In this document: one piece after another, positions 17,001-25,700 of the stretch
How the letters are laid out: each line of letters starts with the position of its first letter
How positions within the stretch are numbered: the first letter of the stretch is position 1
Assembly: GCA_902799765.1 (NCBI GenBank)
Contig: CADCBZ010000011.1
Location: 1 to 47,862, forward strand
DNA length: 47,862 nt
Direction of reading: 5' to 3'
Source: an uncultured Prevotellaceae bacterium
Lineage (GTDB): Bacteria > Bacteroidota > Bacteroidia > Bacteroidales > Bacteroidaceae
Notes under the pieces: generated by a model
What the model was told of the DNA's origin: nothing
The model's database searches: none
The model's input: the letters and a program-made list of their open reading frames with translations, nothing else
Translations under genes and position numbers: made by a program

Positions 17001-18226
17001 ACAACTACCTCATGTTGGAGGCCGGTAACGGTAAGGCCAATGTGAACGTGGAGCGTTACAGTGCTGCCTGGCAGAAACAGAAGAACATGGAGTCGGATGC
17101 CGACAAGCAGCTGTTCTTTGCCAAGACCGTCGCCTTCCTGAACCGTATCAACCAGAAAGTGACACTCTTCTGCACTGACTACGATAAGCTGAAGAAGGAT
17201 GCCCTTCAGAAGAAGGCTTCCTACGAGGCTAATCTGGCCTATATCTGGAAGGATGGTGTCAACAAGCCTGAATTCATGAAGGCTGCCTTCAAACTGGGTG
17301 ACGGTGAGTTTAAGAAGAACAATGACCGCTTTGAAGGCGGAACTGTCGATCTGTCGGTGATTAAACAGGAGAACGTGAAGGAGTTCAGTCTCTTAAAGCC
17401 TCTGCCACTGCCGAAGAAGAACTCTGCTAGGTCATTTAATGATGTCAAGCAGTTCATCATGCCATCGGCAGAAGCCTATGCAGAGGCCGTCTATCAGTTG
17501 CAGAAGAAGACCCGTGAGTTCAAGTTGTGCTTCAGCGATGAAACGATGAAGGCTGTGAACCAGGCGACGATGGGTAGCAAGTCGGATGCTGCTACGGCAT
17601 GGATCGACGATATCTTCAAGGAGGTGGTGTTCAAGGACGACAACAGCCTGCAGCAGAAATCGATCCATCTATGGGAAGACCGCTTCGGCGGCGCCACTGA
17701 GGATCCCAAGGGTCCGTTCCTCGGAGACGGATTCGCCACGGATAAGGACGATACGTTCGGCAACGCACAGTATCTGTCGCGTAAGATCATCGCTCATCTG
17801 CTGTTGAAGCTCTATACACATGAGAAGAACGTCATGGTACCGGCAACGCCTACCACGGCAGCCGTCTATGGTAAGTTCTTTACCCTGGGTTATAAGACGG
17901 AAGCGGAGATCACCGACGACCTGCTGACGAAGAAGTGGGACGATGTGGCTTCTCTTGGTAGTGGAAAGAAGGATGGTAAGATCGTCACTATCCTGAAGGG
18001 ACTCGCTGAGCTGATCGATCTGAAGAGCTTCTGGAAGCCCGTGGTTGATCCCGAAGCACCCAAGTTCGGATGGGATCGTCAGGTCTGGAACGACGAGAGT
18101 GGACGTATTATCTTCTCCGACTCCAAGAATGCCACCTACGGCTTCAAGGGTGAGAAGATCGAGAAATGGAGTCAGGCTGGTCTCAGCAACGTGGAGACGC
18201 TGAAGAAAGCCCTTACCGATATTTAA
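14018..18226 (+). CDS. Giant VgrG/gp27-gp5-like spike protein with coiled coil in the OB-fold (cassette 2)
   Basis: A 1402-residue paralogue of the first spike. The frame is open from 13967, but MKYEDFINSTEFTYKLYL at 14018, just after the promoter-like box, aligns with the first copy. The hub signature is QPYLVQYNETFYDFMARTA (about 215-233). The OB-fold is again split: GRVRIAYPWQ (about 547-556), a coiled-coil insertion of about 195 residues, then SPWVRVAMPMA (about 757) and GDEVLVNFDNDNIERPYVAG. The gp5C-like prism lies near 891-937, a second beta segment (FLRPIEGTLCLKS) near 983, then a helical extension ending in a conserved GRIIFSDSKNATYGF segment matching GKILFSDNDGSTLHF in copy 1. The coiled coil and the extension differ most between copies; the OB-fold and prism least. 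Confidence 0.8.
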   Translation: MKYEDFINSTEFTYKLYLQDCIADASQKVPKLTLVQLAESDLDYEDAQYKVAVNNIQFNRKVYQPGEIKAEIMITLKGGGDQKVAILTPAHLKTLLLHRRVKLAILPKNAKAETVVANNYYVHEISPRVVRDSAATQMFVTLSIYSMDKLMTVNKYSKAYVVKKLGSEILCAERKLFGYNKTALVPVSIDNMQRLRYQQSEMIDGKTVNISSEFIQPYLVQYNETFYDFMARTANRCGEFLLFEDGKLTLGLPKGDSEVANLKNYSSITYQDFVTSPLAIEDYTRDSVGKEENDLNSDNTDSAESGFPEGTFGTQLNYNSELSHEDYIFPLFKDKFSNFASALEMGDEKEAMQKILLDVFSEVVGNTDDGFASVPSIIKNLTIGYSKSMWDAMEDSDKANANGNKKWIDAYKENVEQSNGTKTVPFATLSEAGWLSLSYYSETRKLEEQQQQNMVCVDMGTNCMPVKLGEIVSIDRLPGFYVITEIRQTNNLKKNDTQNVVDQTQLIYAIPVVFENGSITSVVPPVIAEPVIRKSGPQTAFIVDNNDPKNQGRVRIAYPWQAVGTEALKQESDSAKEQQAEKQQTVKKTNEKLTQLKVERDIRQACDNELDDLNSQLQSEPDKAKQRELVNDKKTSAQQEKKQNDVRLSEINAQLNSQQGISTAEQKALKTEKETLENRNEVLKRVGSELDGLDASASPTEAMKQSKETRAQETEQVNKEIVDTDKALGEAKLEKKNADATVKKIAKKWENQLKTVASPWVRVAMPMATDDEAGVMFKPREGDEVLVNFDNDNIERPYVAGSLYSKEHTEPGDDMVIKSPSGQKLVFNSASNGWKFVQDLSPLFKTVCDYLPKGPVGLDDDAKKLAGEITMSDEFGMFEVAMSSHKRAVSINSPFGKVDVNAFTGISISAPNGDVKIEGKNVTIAAGNNLKLLSGTNVDHDEFSWGDFFKGGLSDVVDTVAPGLLGAKLVDVKLIRCVTDVFLRPIEGTLCLKSNNYLMLEAGNGKANVNVERYSAAWQKQKNMESDADKQLFFAKTVAFLNRINQKVTLFCTDYDKLKKDALQKKASYEANLAYIWKDGVNKPEFMKAAFKLGDGEFKKNNDRFEGGTVDLSVIKQENVKEFSLLKPLPLPKKNSARSFNDVKQFIMPSAEAYAEAVYQLQKKTREFKLCFSDETMKAVNQATMGSKSDAATAWIDDIFKEVVFKDDNSLQQKSIHLWEDRFGGATEDPKGPFLGDGFATDKDDTFGNAQYLSRKIIAHLLLKLYTHEKNVMVPATPTTAAVYGKFFTLGYKTEAEITDDLLTKKWDDVASLGSGKKDGKIVTILKGLAELIDLKSFWKPVVDPEAPKFGWDRQVWNDESGRIIFSDSKNATYGFKGEKIEKWSQAGLSNVETLKKALTDI

Positions 18227-18245
18227 TCATAAACAGTATAGGATT

Positions 18246-20282
18246 ATGGCAGAAGATTCATTATTCAAGAAATGGAAAGACGCTATCGACGCAAAGAACG
18301 ATGCAGACTTTAAGAAGGGCGTGCTCCAGAATATACGCGAATTGAAACAGGAGGTATATAACCTGAAGGTTGACACTTTCAACAACTCACAAGGCACACT
18401 GATCCGCGACGACCACCGTATTGTGCTTTCAGCACCGGAGATTGTCATCGGTGACGTGAACCTCGGTGGTCAACTGAACCCCGCATCACAGTCCACGATC
18501 ATCATCCGTGGTAACAACGTGGCAGTGCAGGGCGTTGGCGACAACGGTGAGGTGAAGATCCAGGCACCTGCCATCCAGCAGATTGCCGAGAATGCGGGCA
18601 TCGACGGTAATGAGCATATCATCGGTGACTTCTCGAAAGTCGTGACACAGGCTCAGGACATCACCCTTGAGAGTGATACCGTGAGTAAGGGCGGGGCTTT
18701 CCCCACGGCTGATGTCATCACGGGTGGCGGTATCCGTTTCAATGCCGATCATGCCGTGGAAGTGACAGCCGCTAAGAGTCTGACCACGCGTCTTGCGAAT
18801 GTCAACCGCAGGCTCCAGGAGCTTGAGGCAGCAAAGACCAGCTTCGAGAATGAGGTGAAGACCAAGGGCGATGAGTATAACGCCAAGCGTGAGGAGGTGG
18901 ACGACCTGATGAAGAAACGTCAGCAGCTGAAGACGGGTGAGTTGGATATCCGTTCCGACTACCGTGACCTTGATGAGATGAATATTCGTATCAACGAGTT
19001 GTCGGATGGCCTGTCGAAGTCTATCTACGAGTATGCCGATGCCCTGTCTAACCTCGGTGAGACGCTCCGTCTCATAGCTCTCTTCAAGAAGCAGGCCCAT
19101 GATCTGGAGCAGGTGGATGAGGATAATTTCAGGAAATCCACCAACACCTATGTGGCTATCCAGGGTGAGATGGTGAACGTGGCAACGATGGACGGTGACG
19201 GTAAGTTCCTGTCCAACGAGAATGCCGGCGTTAATCTGCTGACCAATACCATGATGATAGCCTCACAGCCAGACCAGGAAGATAAGCTACCCGACAACAA
19301 CCGTATGGAAATCAACATGAAGAATATAGAGATCATCACAGGTGCCACGAAGCAGGTGACCGTCAACAACGACGGTGTCGTTGAGTCGGCAAAGATGCCG
19401 GCAGAGGGTGAGGTGCTGATCCGTTCGAAGGCGATCACGATGGAGTCGGTGGACTATGAGATCGACCAAAAGAAGAAAAAGGAGAGTGGGCTTGCAGGGA
19501 ATGGCAAGATCAAGATCCGTTCAAACGATATCGAACTCAACACCGCCACCTCAACGAAGATGGAGGTTGATGAGGATGGTGTGATCACCCAGGCCAAGTA
19601 CTTGCCACAGGGTAATGTCACCATTAAATCGAAGAACTTCCAGCTGAAAGCCTATGAGACCGCTTTTGATGGCACGAAGGAGGAGAATACAGCCCTCGTC
19701 CAGAGCAGCTTCTTCGGTGTGAACACCGAACTGGTGAATGTCTCAGCTGTTGATCAGGAGGGCAAGGCCAAGGGTATGATCTATGCCAATGCCAAGGATG
19801 TCTATCTGATCTCCGCCAATACGAACAAGGATTCCGGCAAGGCAGAGACGCTGGCAGAGCAGGGTAACCTGGTGATGCTGGGTGAGAACGTGAAGCTTGG
19901 CACCTACTCGCAGAATATGAAGAGCAAGACGGTCCAAATGGCAACGGAAGAGGTGCTGATCGTAGGTGAGAAGCTGATTGAGGCCCAGCAGGGTGACAAG
20001 GCTGTCTTACAGCTGACGGATGGTCATGCAGCCCTCGCTGGTGACAAGACACTGATCTATGGTGAGACCACGATCAATGCCAAGACTGAGATCAAGGGCG
20101 AGCTTGCGGCACCGAAGGCCGTCATCAACAATATCGAGGCATCTTCTTCGTTCAAATCGCCTAACATCAGCGATGGTATGGCTGCTGGTGGCGGTGGTGG
20201 CGGCGGTAGCCTGTCGGCCAAGAAGAAGGTTGAGGATGCCGAGGCTAAAGAGGCGCAGCCCGAGAAAGAAACCGAACAGTGA
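18246..20282 (+). CDS. Coiled-coil/beta-solenoid needle or tip-like protein (cassette 2)
   Basis: A 678-residue paralogue of the protein at 8954, with the same order of parts: N-terminal helix, a beta part starting RIVLSAPEIVIGDVNLGG (about 58), a coiled-coil hairpin (about 180-285), a repeat-built beta region (VLIRSKAITMESVDYEI, VTIKSKNFQLKAYET and similar), the motif SSFKSPNISDGM, and a poly-Gly end (AAGGGGGGGSLSAKK) followed by an extra acidic tail of about 20 residues missing from copy 1. The shared motif FKSPNI.DGM-Gly-rich-GSLSAK is probably functionally important, perhaps the trimer's apex or a docking site. It lies 19 bp after the spike gene. No enzymatic motif was seen. Confidence 0.6.
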   Translation: MAEDSLFKKWKDAIDAKNDADFKKGVLQNIRELKQEVYNLKVDTFNNSQGTLIRDDHRIVLSAPEIVIGDVNLGGQLNPASQSTIIIRGNNVAVQGVGDNGEVKIQAPAIQQIAENAGIDGNEHIIGDFSKVVTQAQDITLESDTVSKGGAFPTADVITGGGIRFNADHAVEVTAAKSLTTRLANVNRRLQELEAAKTSFENEVKTKGDEYNAKREEVDDLMKKRQQLKTGELDIRSDYRDLDEMNIRINELSDGLSKSIYEYADALSNLGETLRLIALFKKQAHDLEQVDEDNFRKSTNTYVAIQGEMVNVATMDGDGKFLSNENAGVNLLTNTMMIASQPDQEDKLPDNNRMEINMKNIEIITGATKQVTVNNDGVVESAKMPAEGEVLIRSKAITMESVDYEIDQKKKKESGLAGNGKIKIRSNDIELNTATSTKMEVDEDGVITQAKYLPQGNVTIKSKNFQLKAYETAFDGTKEENTALVQSSFFGVNTELVNVSAVDQEGKAKGMIYANAKDVYLISANTNKDSGKAETLAEQGNLVMLGENVKLGTYSQNMKSKTVQMATEEVLIVGEKLIEAQQGDKAVLQLTDGHAALAGDKTLIYGETTINAKTEIKGELAAPKAVINNIEASSSFKSPNISDGMAAGGGGGGGSLSAKKKVEDAEAKEAQPEKETEQ

Positions 20283-20321
20283 TTATCAGCAGTATCATCA
20301 ATCATTTAAAATAGAAGAATC

Positions 20322-20990
20322 ATGAATGTGTTTATAACATCCCAGATAGAGAGTGTCGAAAAGAAAATGGCAGGTTATCATGCCCTGCTTTCCTACCGCT
20401 ATTCAAACCTCTGCGTCAAGGCCGATCCCTCCTCCTTGCTGTCTGTCACATTGGTCATGGGCTCCACCGAGAAGGATATTGAGGAGGTGGCTGAGGTTGC
20501 CAGGCCCAAGGATGATTACCATCTGATCGTGATCCCCAAGGTGCAGGATTTCATTATGGACATCAACCAGGCGGTGCAGGTAGCACACCCCGAGTTCAAG
20601 GTGGAGCAGAAGCCCCTCGGTGACGGCAATGATCAGCACCGTTTCCTGCTCTATGAGATGCCGGAGGTTGACAAGGACCGTCGTGACTTCCTGAATCAGG
20701 CCGTTGACAGCCTCTATGACGAGTGTAAGGCCCGTATCGAGGCTGTGACGAATGAGCAGAAGATGACCTTTGCCGAGTTCCTTTCCGGCAAGCCTGAAGA
20801 GTTGAAGGAGGCCAACGACCAACTCAACAAGTCGCATGATGACTATATGGCAAAGATCCAATCGCTGCTCAACCAGAAGCGTCAGGAGATTGAAGAGGGC
20901 TACCAGCGCTATCTGATAACACATGAGAACGATGACACCCAGACCAACAGTTTCGATGTTACTAGTTCCATGAGACTCTCTGACGAATGA
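20322..20990 (+). CDS. RRF-fold (ribosome recycling factor-like) accessory protein (cassette 2)
   Basis: A 222-residue paralogue of the protein at 10894. RRF-like features by eye: N-terminal helix with ALLSYRYSNLCVKAD followed by LLSVTLV (compare RRF 'iRtGRAspalLd.i.V'), middle domain IEEVAEVARPKDDYHLIVIP, hinge MPEVDKDRRDFLNQ from residue 113, and a long C-terminal helix pair. The rRNA-contacting RNxRRD motif is not conserved. The C-terminal FDVTSSMRLSDE closely repeats the tail of copy 1, although the tail lies outside the RRF-like part, suggesting a docking peptide. It is the last gene of the array; a strong hairpin follows. Confidence 0.7.
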   Translation: MNVFITSQIESVEKKMAGYHALLSYRYSNLCVKADPSSLLSVTLVMGSTEKDIEEVAEVARPKDDYHLIVIPKVQDFIMDINQAVQVAHPEFKVEQKPLGDGNDQHRFLLYEMPEVDKDRRDFLNQAVDSLYDECKARIEAVTNEQKMTFAEFLSGKPEELKEANDQLNKSHDDYMAKIQSLLNQKRQEIEEGYQRYLITHENDDTQTNSFDVTSSMRLSDE

Positions 20991-21002
20991 AAAAGGTAAT
21001 CA

Positions 21003-21059
21003 AAAGCATCGCCCCCGTAAGCATTGGCTTAACGGGGGCGAGTGTGGGGTCAATGCTTT
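21003..21059 (+). terminator. Two-tier hairpin closing the spike array
   Basis: The inner stem CGCCCCCGTAAGC (21010-21022) pairs with GCTTAACGGGGGCG (21027-21040) with one bulged A. An outer stem AAAGCAT (21003-21009) / ATGCTTT (21053-21059) encloses it. It separates two convergent transcription units and may serve both strands, as there is no long T tract. Confidence 0.7.
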
Positions 21060-21068
21060 GTCAAATGA

Positions 21069-21512
21069 TCATCCTCGTGATTCGGCCTGTGATTGATCTA
21101 CAGGGTCATTGTTCACATCAACGGTGCCATCAATCACATGTACCTCAATGGTTGCCTTGATATCCGGTTTAGCCACCGATTGCAGTGTCACTGTCGCATT
21201 CCCGCTTTTAACAGCAGTCATCAGTCCTGTTCCCGACACAGTCACTACACTTTCATCGCTCGATGTCCACATTACCTTTACTTCCGATGCGTCTGCAGGA
21301 TAAATGATGGACGACAGTTGAATGCTCTCGCCAACAACCATTGTTATTTCGCCATTATCCAAGCCATTAGCCTTAATTTCTAAGCCTGAGATACTGACAA
21401 TGTCTTTATCACTAACATCGTCGGAAACGGGATTATCGTTCTTATCGCACGAGATCAACAGTGAGACCATACAGCCCACTATCGACATGAGTATATATTT
21501 ACTTATCTTCAT
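21069..21512 (-). CDS. Exported lipoprotein with a Big_2-type Ig-like domain
   Basis: 147 residues. The signal peptide ends in a lipobox (LLISC, Cys22), so the protein should be lipidated and membrane-anchored. After a short Asp/Asn-rich linker comes one bacterial Ig-like domain of the Big_2 type (residues about 40-125), with the typical phrase MWTSSDESVVTVSGTGLMTAVKSGNATVT. The C-terminus is acidic and polar. It is the last gene of a minus-strand run with 8-14 bp gaps, behind two larger exported proteins, which suggests a common surface assembly. Binding partner unknown. Confidence 0.8.
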   Translation of the reverse strand: MKISKYILMSIVGCMVSLLISCDKNDNPVSDDVSDKDIVSISGLEIKANGLDNGEITMVVGESIQLSSIIYPADASEVKVMWTSSDESVVTVSGTGLMTAVKSGNATVTLQSVAKPDIKATIEVHVIDGTVDVNNDPVDQSQAESRG

Positions 21513-21520
21513 ATTGCAGA

Positions 21521-22759
21521 TTATTTGATGATTACCTTTTTGCCGTTATTGATATAGACACCCTTAAACGAAGGCTTTTCTATGCGTCGTCCGTTCAGGT
21601 TGTACCAATAGCCCTCCTCAAGAGCAGAGGGACCAAGCGTAGAGGATATAGATGTTGTGCCATCTCCCACAATTCCCAGGGTTCTGGATGCAAACACACT
21701 GGCAGGCTTCTTCAGTACCGCCTTACAAGCAGGCACAGCCGAGTTGATGTCAGCATCTATCGCATGGAACTCATTATCCTTCAGCACGTAATATTCATCT
21801 GCAGGATAAGATTTGCTTTTGATGACAGGCTCCAGCCAGTTCACACCATAGCTCTTGGCGTCACTGTCAGCATCAATGGCCGTCTGACCGCCAGGATGTG
21901 CCACGATCTCATAGGCGTTTACAGTGTCGTCATCCGGACAAGCTACCAGCACACCATTGTTAGCCTTGATAATACGCTTGTTATCCACCAACAGGTCTTT
22001 ATCCTCGATCATGGTGATCTGAACCTTGTCATCGGCAATCACGCACTTATAGACCTTGATGTTATCAGGTATCACCACATCGATACCACACGAGAATGTC
22101 CAGTAGTGACTCGGAGCATTTACGGTGGCTGTCAATTTGCCTGCATCTACGTTCTGCTTCAACTGGTCATCGATAGCGTAATCGTCAAGAAGGGCCAACG
22201 GTGAATGGATGGTTGCCACAGTCTCATCATCAATCTTCAGGGCATCCTTACCGATCTTCAGCGGTTCTTCTGTATCCGGCAGATGAATGTCTGTCACATC
22301 CGTCTGATCCTTCAGAAGGTTATCGGCAATGATAGTCACCTTATAGGTCTCGCCATACACATCCACCTCAGAAGGTAAGGCCAACGTACTTTTATCGGTT
22401 TCGGTTCCCGACACACCAGCCGACGTAATGACAGCCTCCTTGTCGGCATACGAGGTTTCCACCTCGATTTCCATTTCAATAGCATCACCTTCTTCTGTCT
22501 CAACTTGTAAGGTCTGTCCCTCACCAAAGGTCAGTTTCCTTAATTGAGTCAGTGGCCACGACTTGCTTCCGCTGGTGCTGGCCAGTGTCACCGTACCTTC
22601 GGCATAGGTGATGACAGGATTGTTTGCAAACAGCACATCGGTCTTCGTGCCGTCATTGAGCCACACGGTCACCTTGGTATCAGCCCACGTTCCGTTGCTT
22701 GTGAGCATGGTGAGGAGCAGCAGCATGGCCGCCCTCACCCAATTCTTATATCGTTTCAT
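21521..22759 (-). CDS. Secreted Prevotella-type protein with C-terminal GVYINNGKK signature
   Basis: About 412 residues with a signal peptide (MKRYKNWVRAAMLLLL...TWA). The N-terminal mature part (KVTVWLNDGTKTDVLF, then PLTQLRKLTFGEG) is of a type common at the start of Prevotella secreted proteins and resembles the N-terminus of the large upstream neighbour. The C-terminus (WYNLNGRRIEKPSFKGVYI then NNGKKVIIK) is the end signature of many Prevotella exported proteins; whether it is a sorting signal cannot be decided here. The middle has Ig- or leucine-rich-repeat-adjacent features (YGETYKVTIIADNLL, DIHLPDTEEPLKIG). An in-frame ATG 9 bp upstream (22768) is an equally possible start. Function unknown. 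Confidence 0.75.
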   Translation of the reverse strand: MKRYKNWVRAAMLLLLTMLTSNGTWADTKVTVWLNDGTKTDVLFANNPVITYAEGTVTLASTSGSKSWPLTQLRKLTFGEGQTLQVETEEGDAIEMEIEVETSYADKEAVITSAGVSGTETDKSTLALPSEVDVYGETYKVTIIADNLLKDQTDVTDIHLPDTEEPLKIGKDALKIDDETVATIHSPLALLDDYAIDDQLKQNVDAGKLTATVNAPSHYWTFSCGIDVVIPDNIKVYKCVIADDKVQITMIEDKDLLVDNKRIIKANNGVLVACPDDDTVNAYEIVAHPGGQTAIDADSDAKSYGVNWLEPVIKSKSYPADEYYVLKDNEFHAIDADINSAVPACKAVLKKPASVFASRTLGIVGDGTTSISSTLGPSALEEGYWYNLNGRRIEKPSFKGVYINNGKKVIIK

Positions 22760-22782
22760 ATTGTGCATTGTTTAGATGATTA

Positions 22783-25700
22783 TTATTCCTCTGTAATTGT
22801 AATCTTCATTGTAGAACCTATAGAGTGATCACTCCTCAAGCGGAAGCGCAAGTTGTATGTTCCTGGCTGAATATTGCTATTATAGATATACAGGCGGGAA
22901 TCATAGTTAGTCCAATGAGCCAGTCTGAAGTTATCAGCGGGGTCGGAATCTGGATCAATCTCAACGGCAAATTTATCAAACTCTTCGCCTTCTACCTTTG
23001 GTGCCCAATCAGCAACAGAATAACTTAACCCAGAACCTTTAGTAACCTCTTGTTCAGCAGGTGATACTGTAAACGAGGTATAAGGCCAACCATCGCCTAC
23101 GTCAACATTTATATACGACTTTACGTTAGGATCACTCTTGAGTGCAAACGTCAAGGATACTTGTTTATTATTGTTTGACTTAACTGCAGTAAGCGTTTGC
23201 GTAGTGGCATCCCATGTGAAGAAACCCAAATCTTTATCACGATCATCGTAGTCCACATATTGTGCCACAAGATCCACATCGCTCCAGTCCCAAGTGGCAT
23301 TCTCTTCGTAATATTGTGTCACTTGCACCTTTGTCGAGTTACCAACTTTCACATAGTTGCCATCTGTTTTTAGATTGAAGCTGGTTATATGAGGAATGTG
23401 CATCTTCATCGTGCCTCTGCCATAGACCTCATAATCGTCGCCCTCTTCCATCTGTTGGGTCTCATGATTGTAAGTTTGGTTTTTGAATACCAAGTAGAAC
23501 AGAAGTTCATAATCACCAGTATATGCTTCTTCTTCAGGGCCGCGTGTACGAGCATTTGCTGTTGACGCCGTCTTTCTCAGCATAATCTTACTCTCTGGTT
23601 TGATATTGCCCATGGTTTCCATGCCTTCCTCACCAGTAAAGCAAGCGAAATCAGCTGATAATTGAGTTCCTTCATAAACGTCGAATCCAAACTTTGCTCC
23701 AGGCGTATTAGCGAACGTCTCACCGGTGAGTGCCAATACAACGTCTGCCATCGTCAGAGGAATATGTCCCCATATCATGCCTTGCGTACCACCATTCTCG
23801 TCAGCGTCCTCCAATGAGAGACTGAAGAAATCTTTGTCTTTGTTCCATTCTGACCACTTCGTCACATAGCTACGCTCCTGTGTCTCGCTGGTCTTTTTGT
23901 TCTCAATTACATAGACATTCTCCTTCTGCTTGGCAGCCTTCCTCAGACCTTCGTCAGTGATGTCGTCATCGCCTCCACCGCTGTTTTCACCCTTGATGGT
24001 GGCAGTGCTGGTCTTACTCCAGGCACTTGGATCGCTGCCGCTGACACTGGCTGTTACAGAACCTTCCTTGAAGTCTGCACCGGCAGTGAAGGTAACCGTT
24101 ACCTTACCATTGGCATCAGTTACGCCGGATGATGGTGACACCGTGCCGTTCGTGGCTGTGAACGCAACAGTGCGTCCCTGTTCGCCAGCCCATGTGGCCG
24201 TAGTAGATGAATATTTATCAAGCTGGAAGGTGACATCCACGCTTGTCTCGCCCTCTGGGATCGTATAAGAGCCGCCTGTCAGTCGGTAGTCGATAGCCTC
24301 GATACTATAATCATCAGCCTTCATGGCGTCTTCTTCCTTTTCAGGTTCGGCACCCAGAATAACTTCGGCCTTTACGACACCGCCCTTTTCGCCAGCAGTC
24401 GGTGTATATCTCACGCTGACATTACCCTGAGCATCAGTATGGTCGTACTCCGAACTGATCTCACCGCCTTCGACCTCGAAGTGTACCAATACGCCAGGCG
24501 CATTATAGGAAGTACCAGTGAGGTAGTTCTTGTTCGTCACGTGATACTTCACCTCCTTCTGCTCGGTGATCAGCATCTGCTCTTTCTTTTCGTTCTGCAG
24601 TTCAATCTCGTCAGGCAGACTGACCAATGGCTGGTCGAACACATTGATAGGATCAAACTCTCCCAGGTCTTTCTTCCAGAAGAAGAGGTCGAGACAAAGT
24701 CCCAGTCCGAGGTCGATACCCGTGCTGACACCTGCGTTCCAGGCCACCATGCTGTTATCTACCAATCGGCCATCGGCTTCTGCCTTCAGGTATGGCTGCG
24801 GACTGATCGTAGGACAAAGCACCTTGTAGATGCCAATCTTGATCTTCGGATAAGCCGTTGCACGTGCCTCTGCATGGGCATTGATATCTAGATCCGGTCC
24901 TACGAGCTCCAGACTCTTATTACATTCTGCAATCTTCGAGACGCCCTCTTCAGCATCCCATTCCACGCCGTATGTCACGGTGTTGGATGCCTTAATACCA
25001 CCTGTGATGCTGGCCTCGCCCGACGCACCGAGACTGACCTCAGCCATCAGGTCGGCTCCCACACTGATATATACAGGCACCGTACCTACCATGAACGTAT
25101 ATTTGGCTTTGAACACATCCTCCTTCAGTGTCCATTCCTGCTTCCATTCAACCGAACTGGAGACAAGGTACTTCATCACCATCTCCATGTTGAATCCGCC
25201 CTCAAGGGCAATCTTCAGGTGCTGCAGGTCGCCCATGCGTACCTTCTCCCATTCTACATCGCCAAAGTCGAACGAGAACAGACCTTTCAGGCCGATGTTG
25301 AAGTTCAGCTTGTCCCAAGAGAGTGTGCCTTTAGTTCCACCATCCCAGAGCACCTCGCCATCCTTATTGTACTCCCAGCTTACAAATTCATTCTCGAACT
25401 CCTGCGGTGCTCTTGTTCTACCTTTTCGCGCATTCTCTTCATTGTAGATCTCTACATATTCATTGCCGGTGAACACTTCAACCTTAGTAGGCAGATAGGT
25501 GCGCACGTCGTCTGTGAAACCACGCGTGTTAGCTGTCTTCTGTGTAGCCAGATTAAACTTGGTTCCTTTGAACAGGTTACCCATCACACCCTGCCGGGTT
25601 GCAAGGCTCACTGTCTTGCTGCCATCCTCCTGTTGTACATCGTCAATCACGCGGATCATAAAATCGCCGTCCTTGGGTAACAGCACCACGTCATAATCAC

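Noticed and set aside
4625-20990. Complete type VI secretion locus or prophage
   Set aside because: No sheath, tube, baseplate, ClpV, membrane complex, capsid, portal, terminase or integrase gene is visible.
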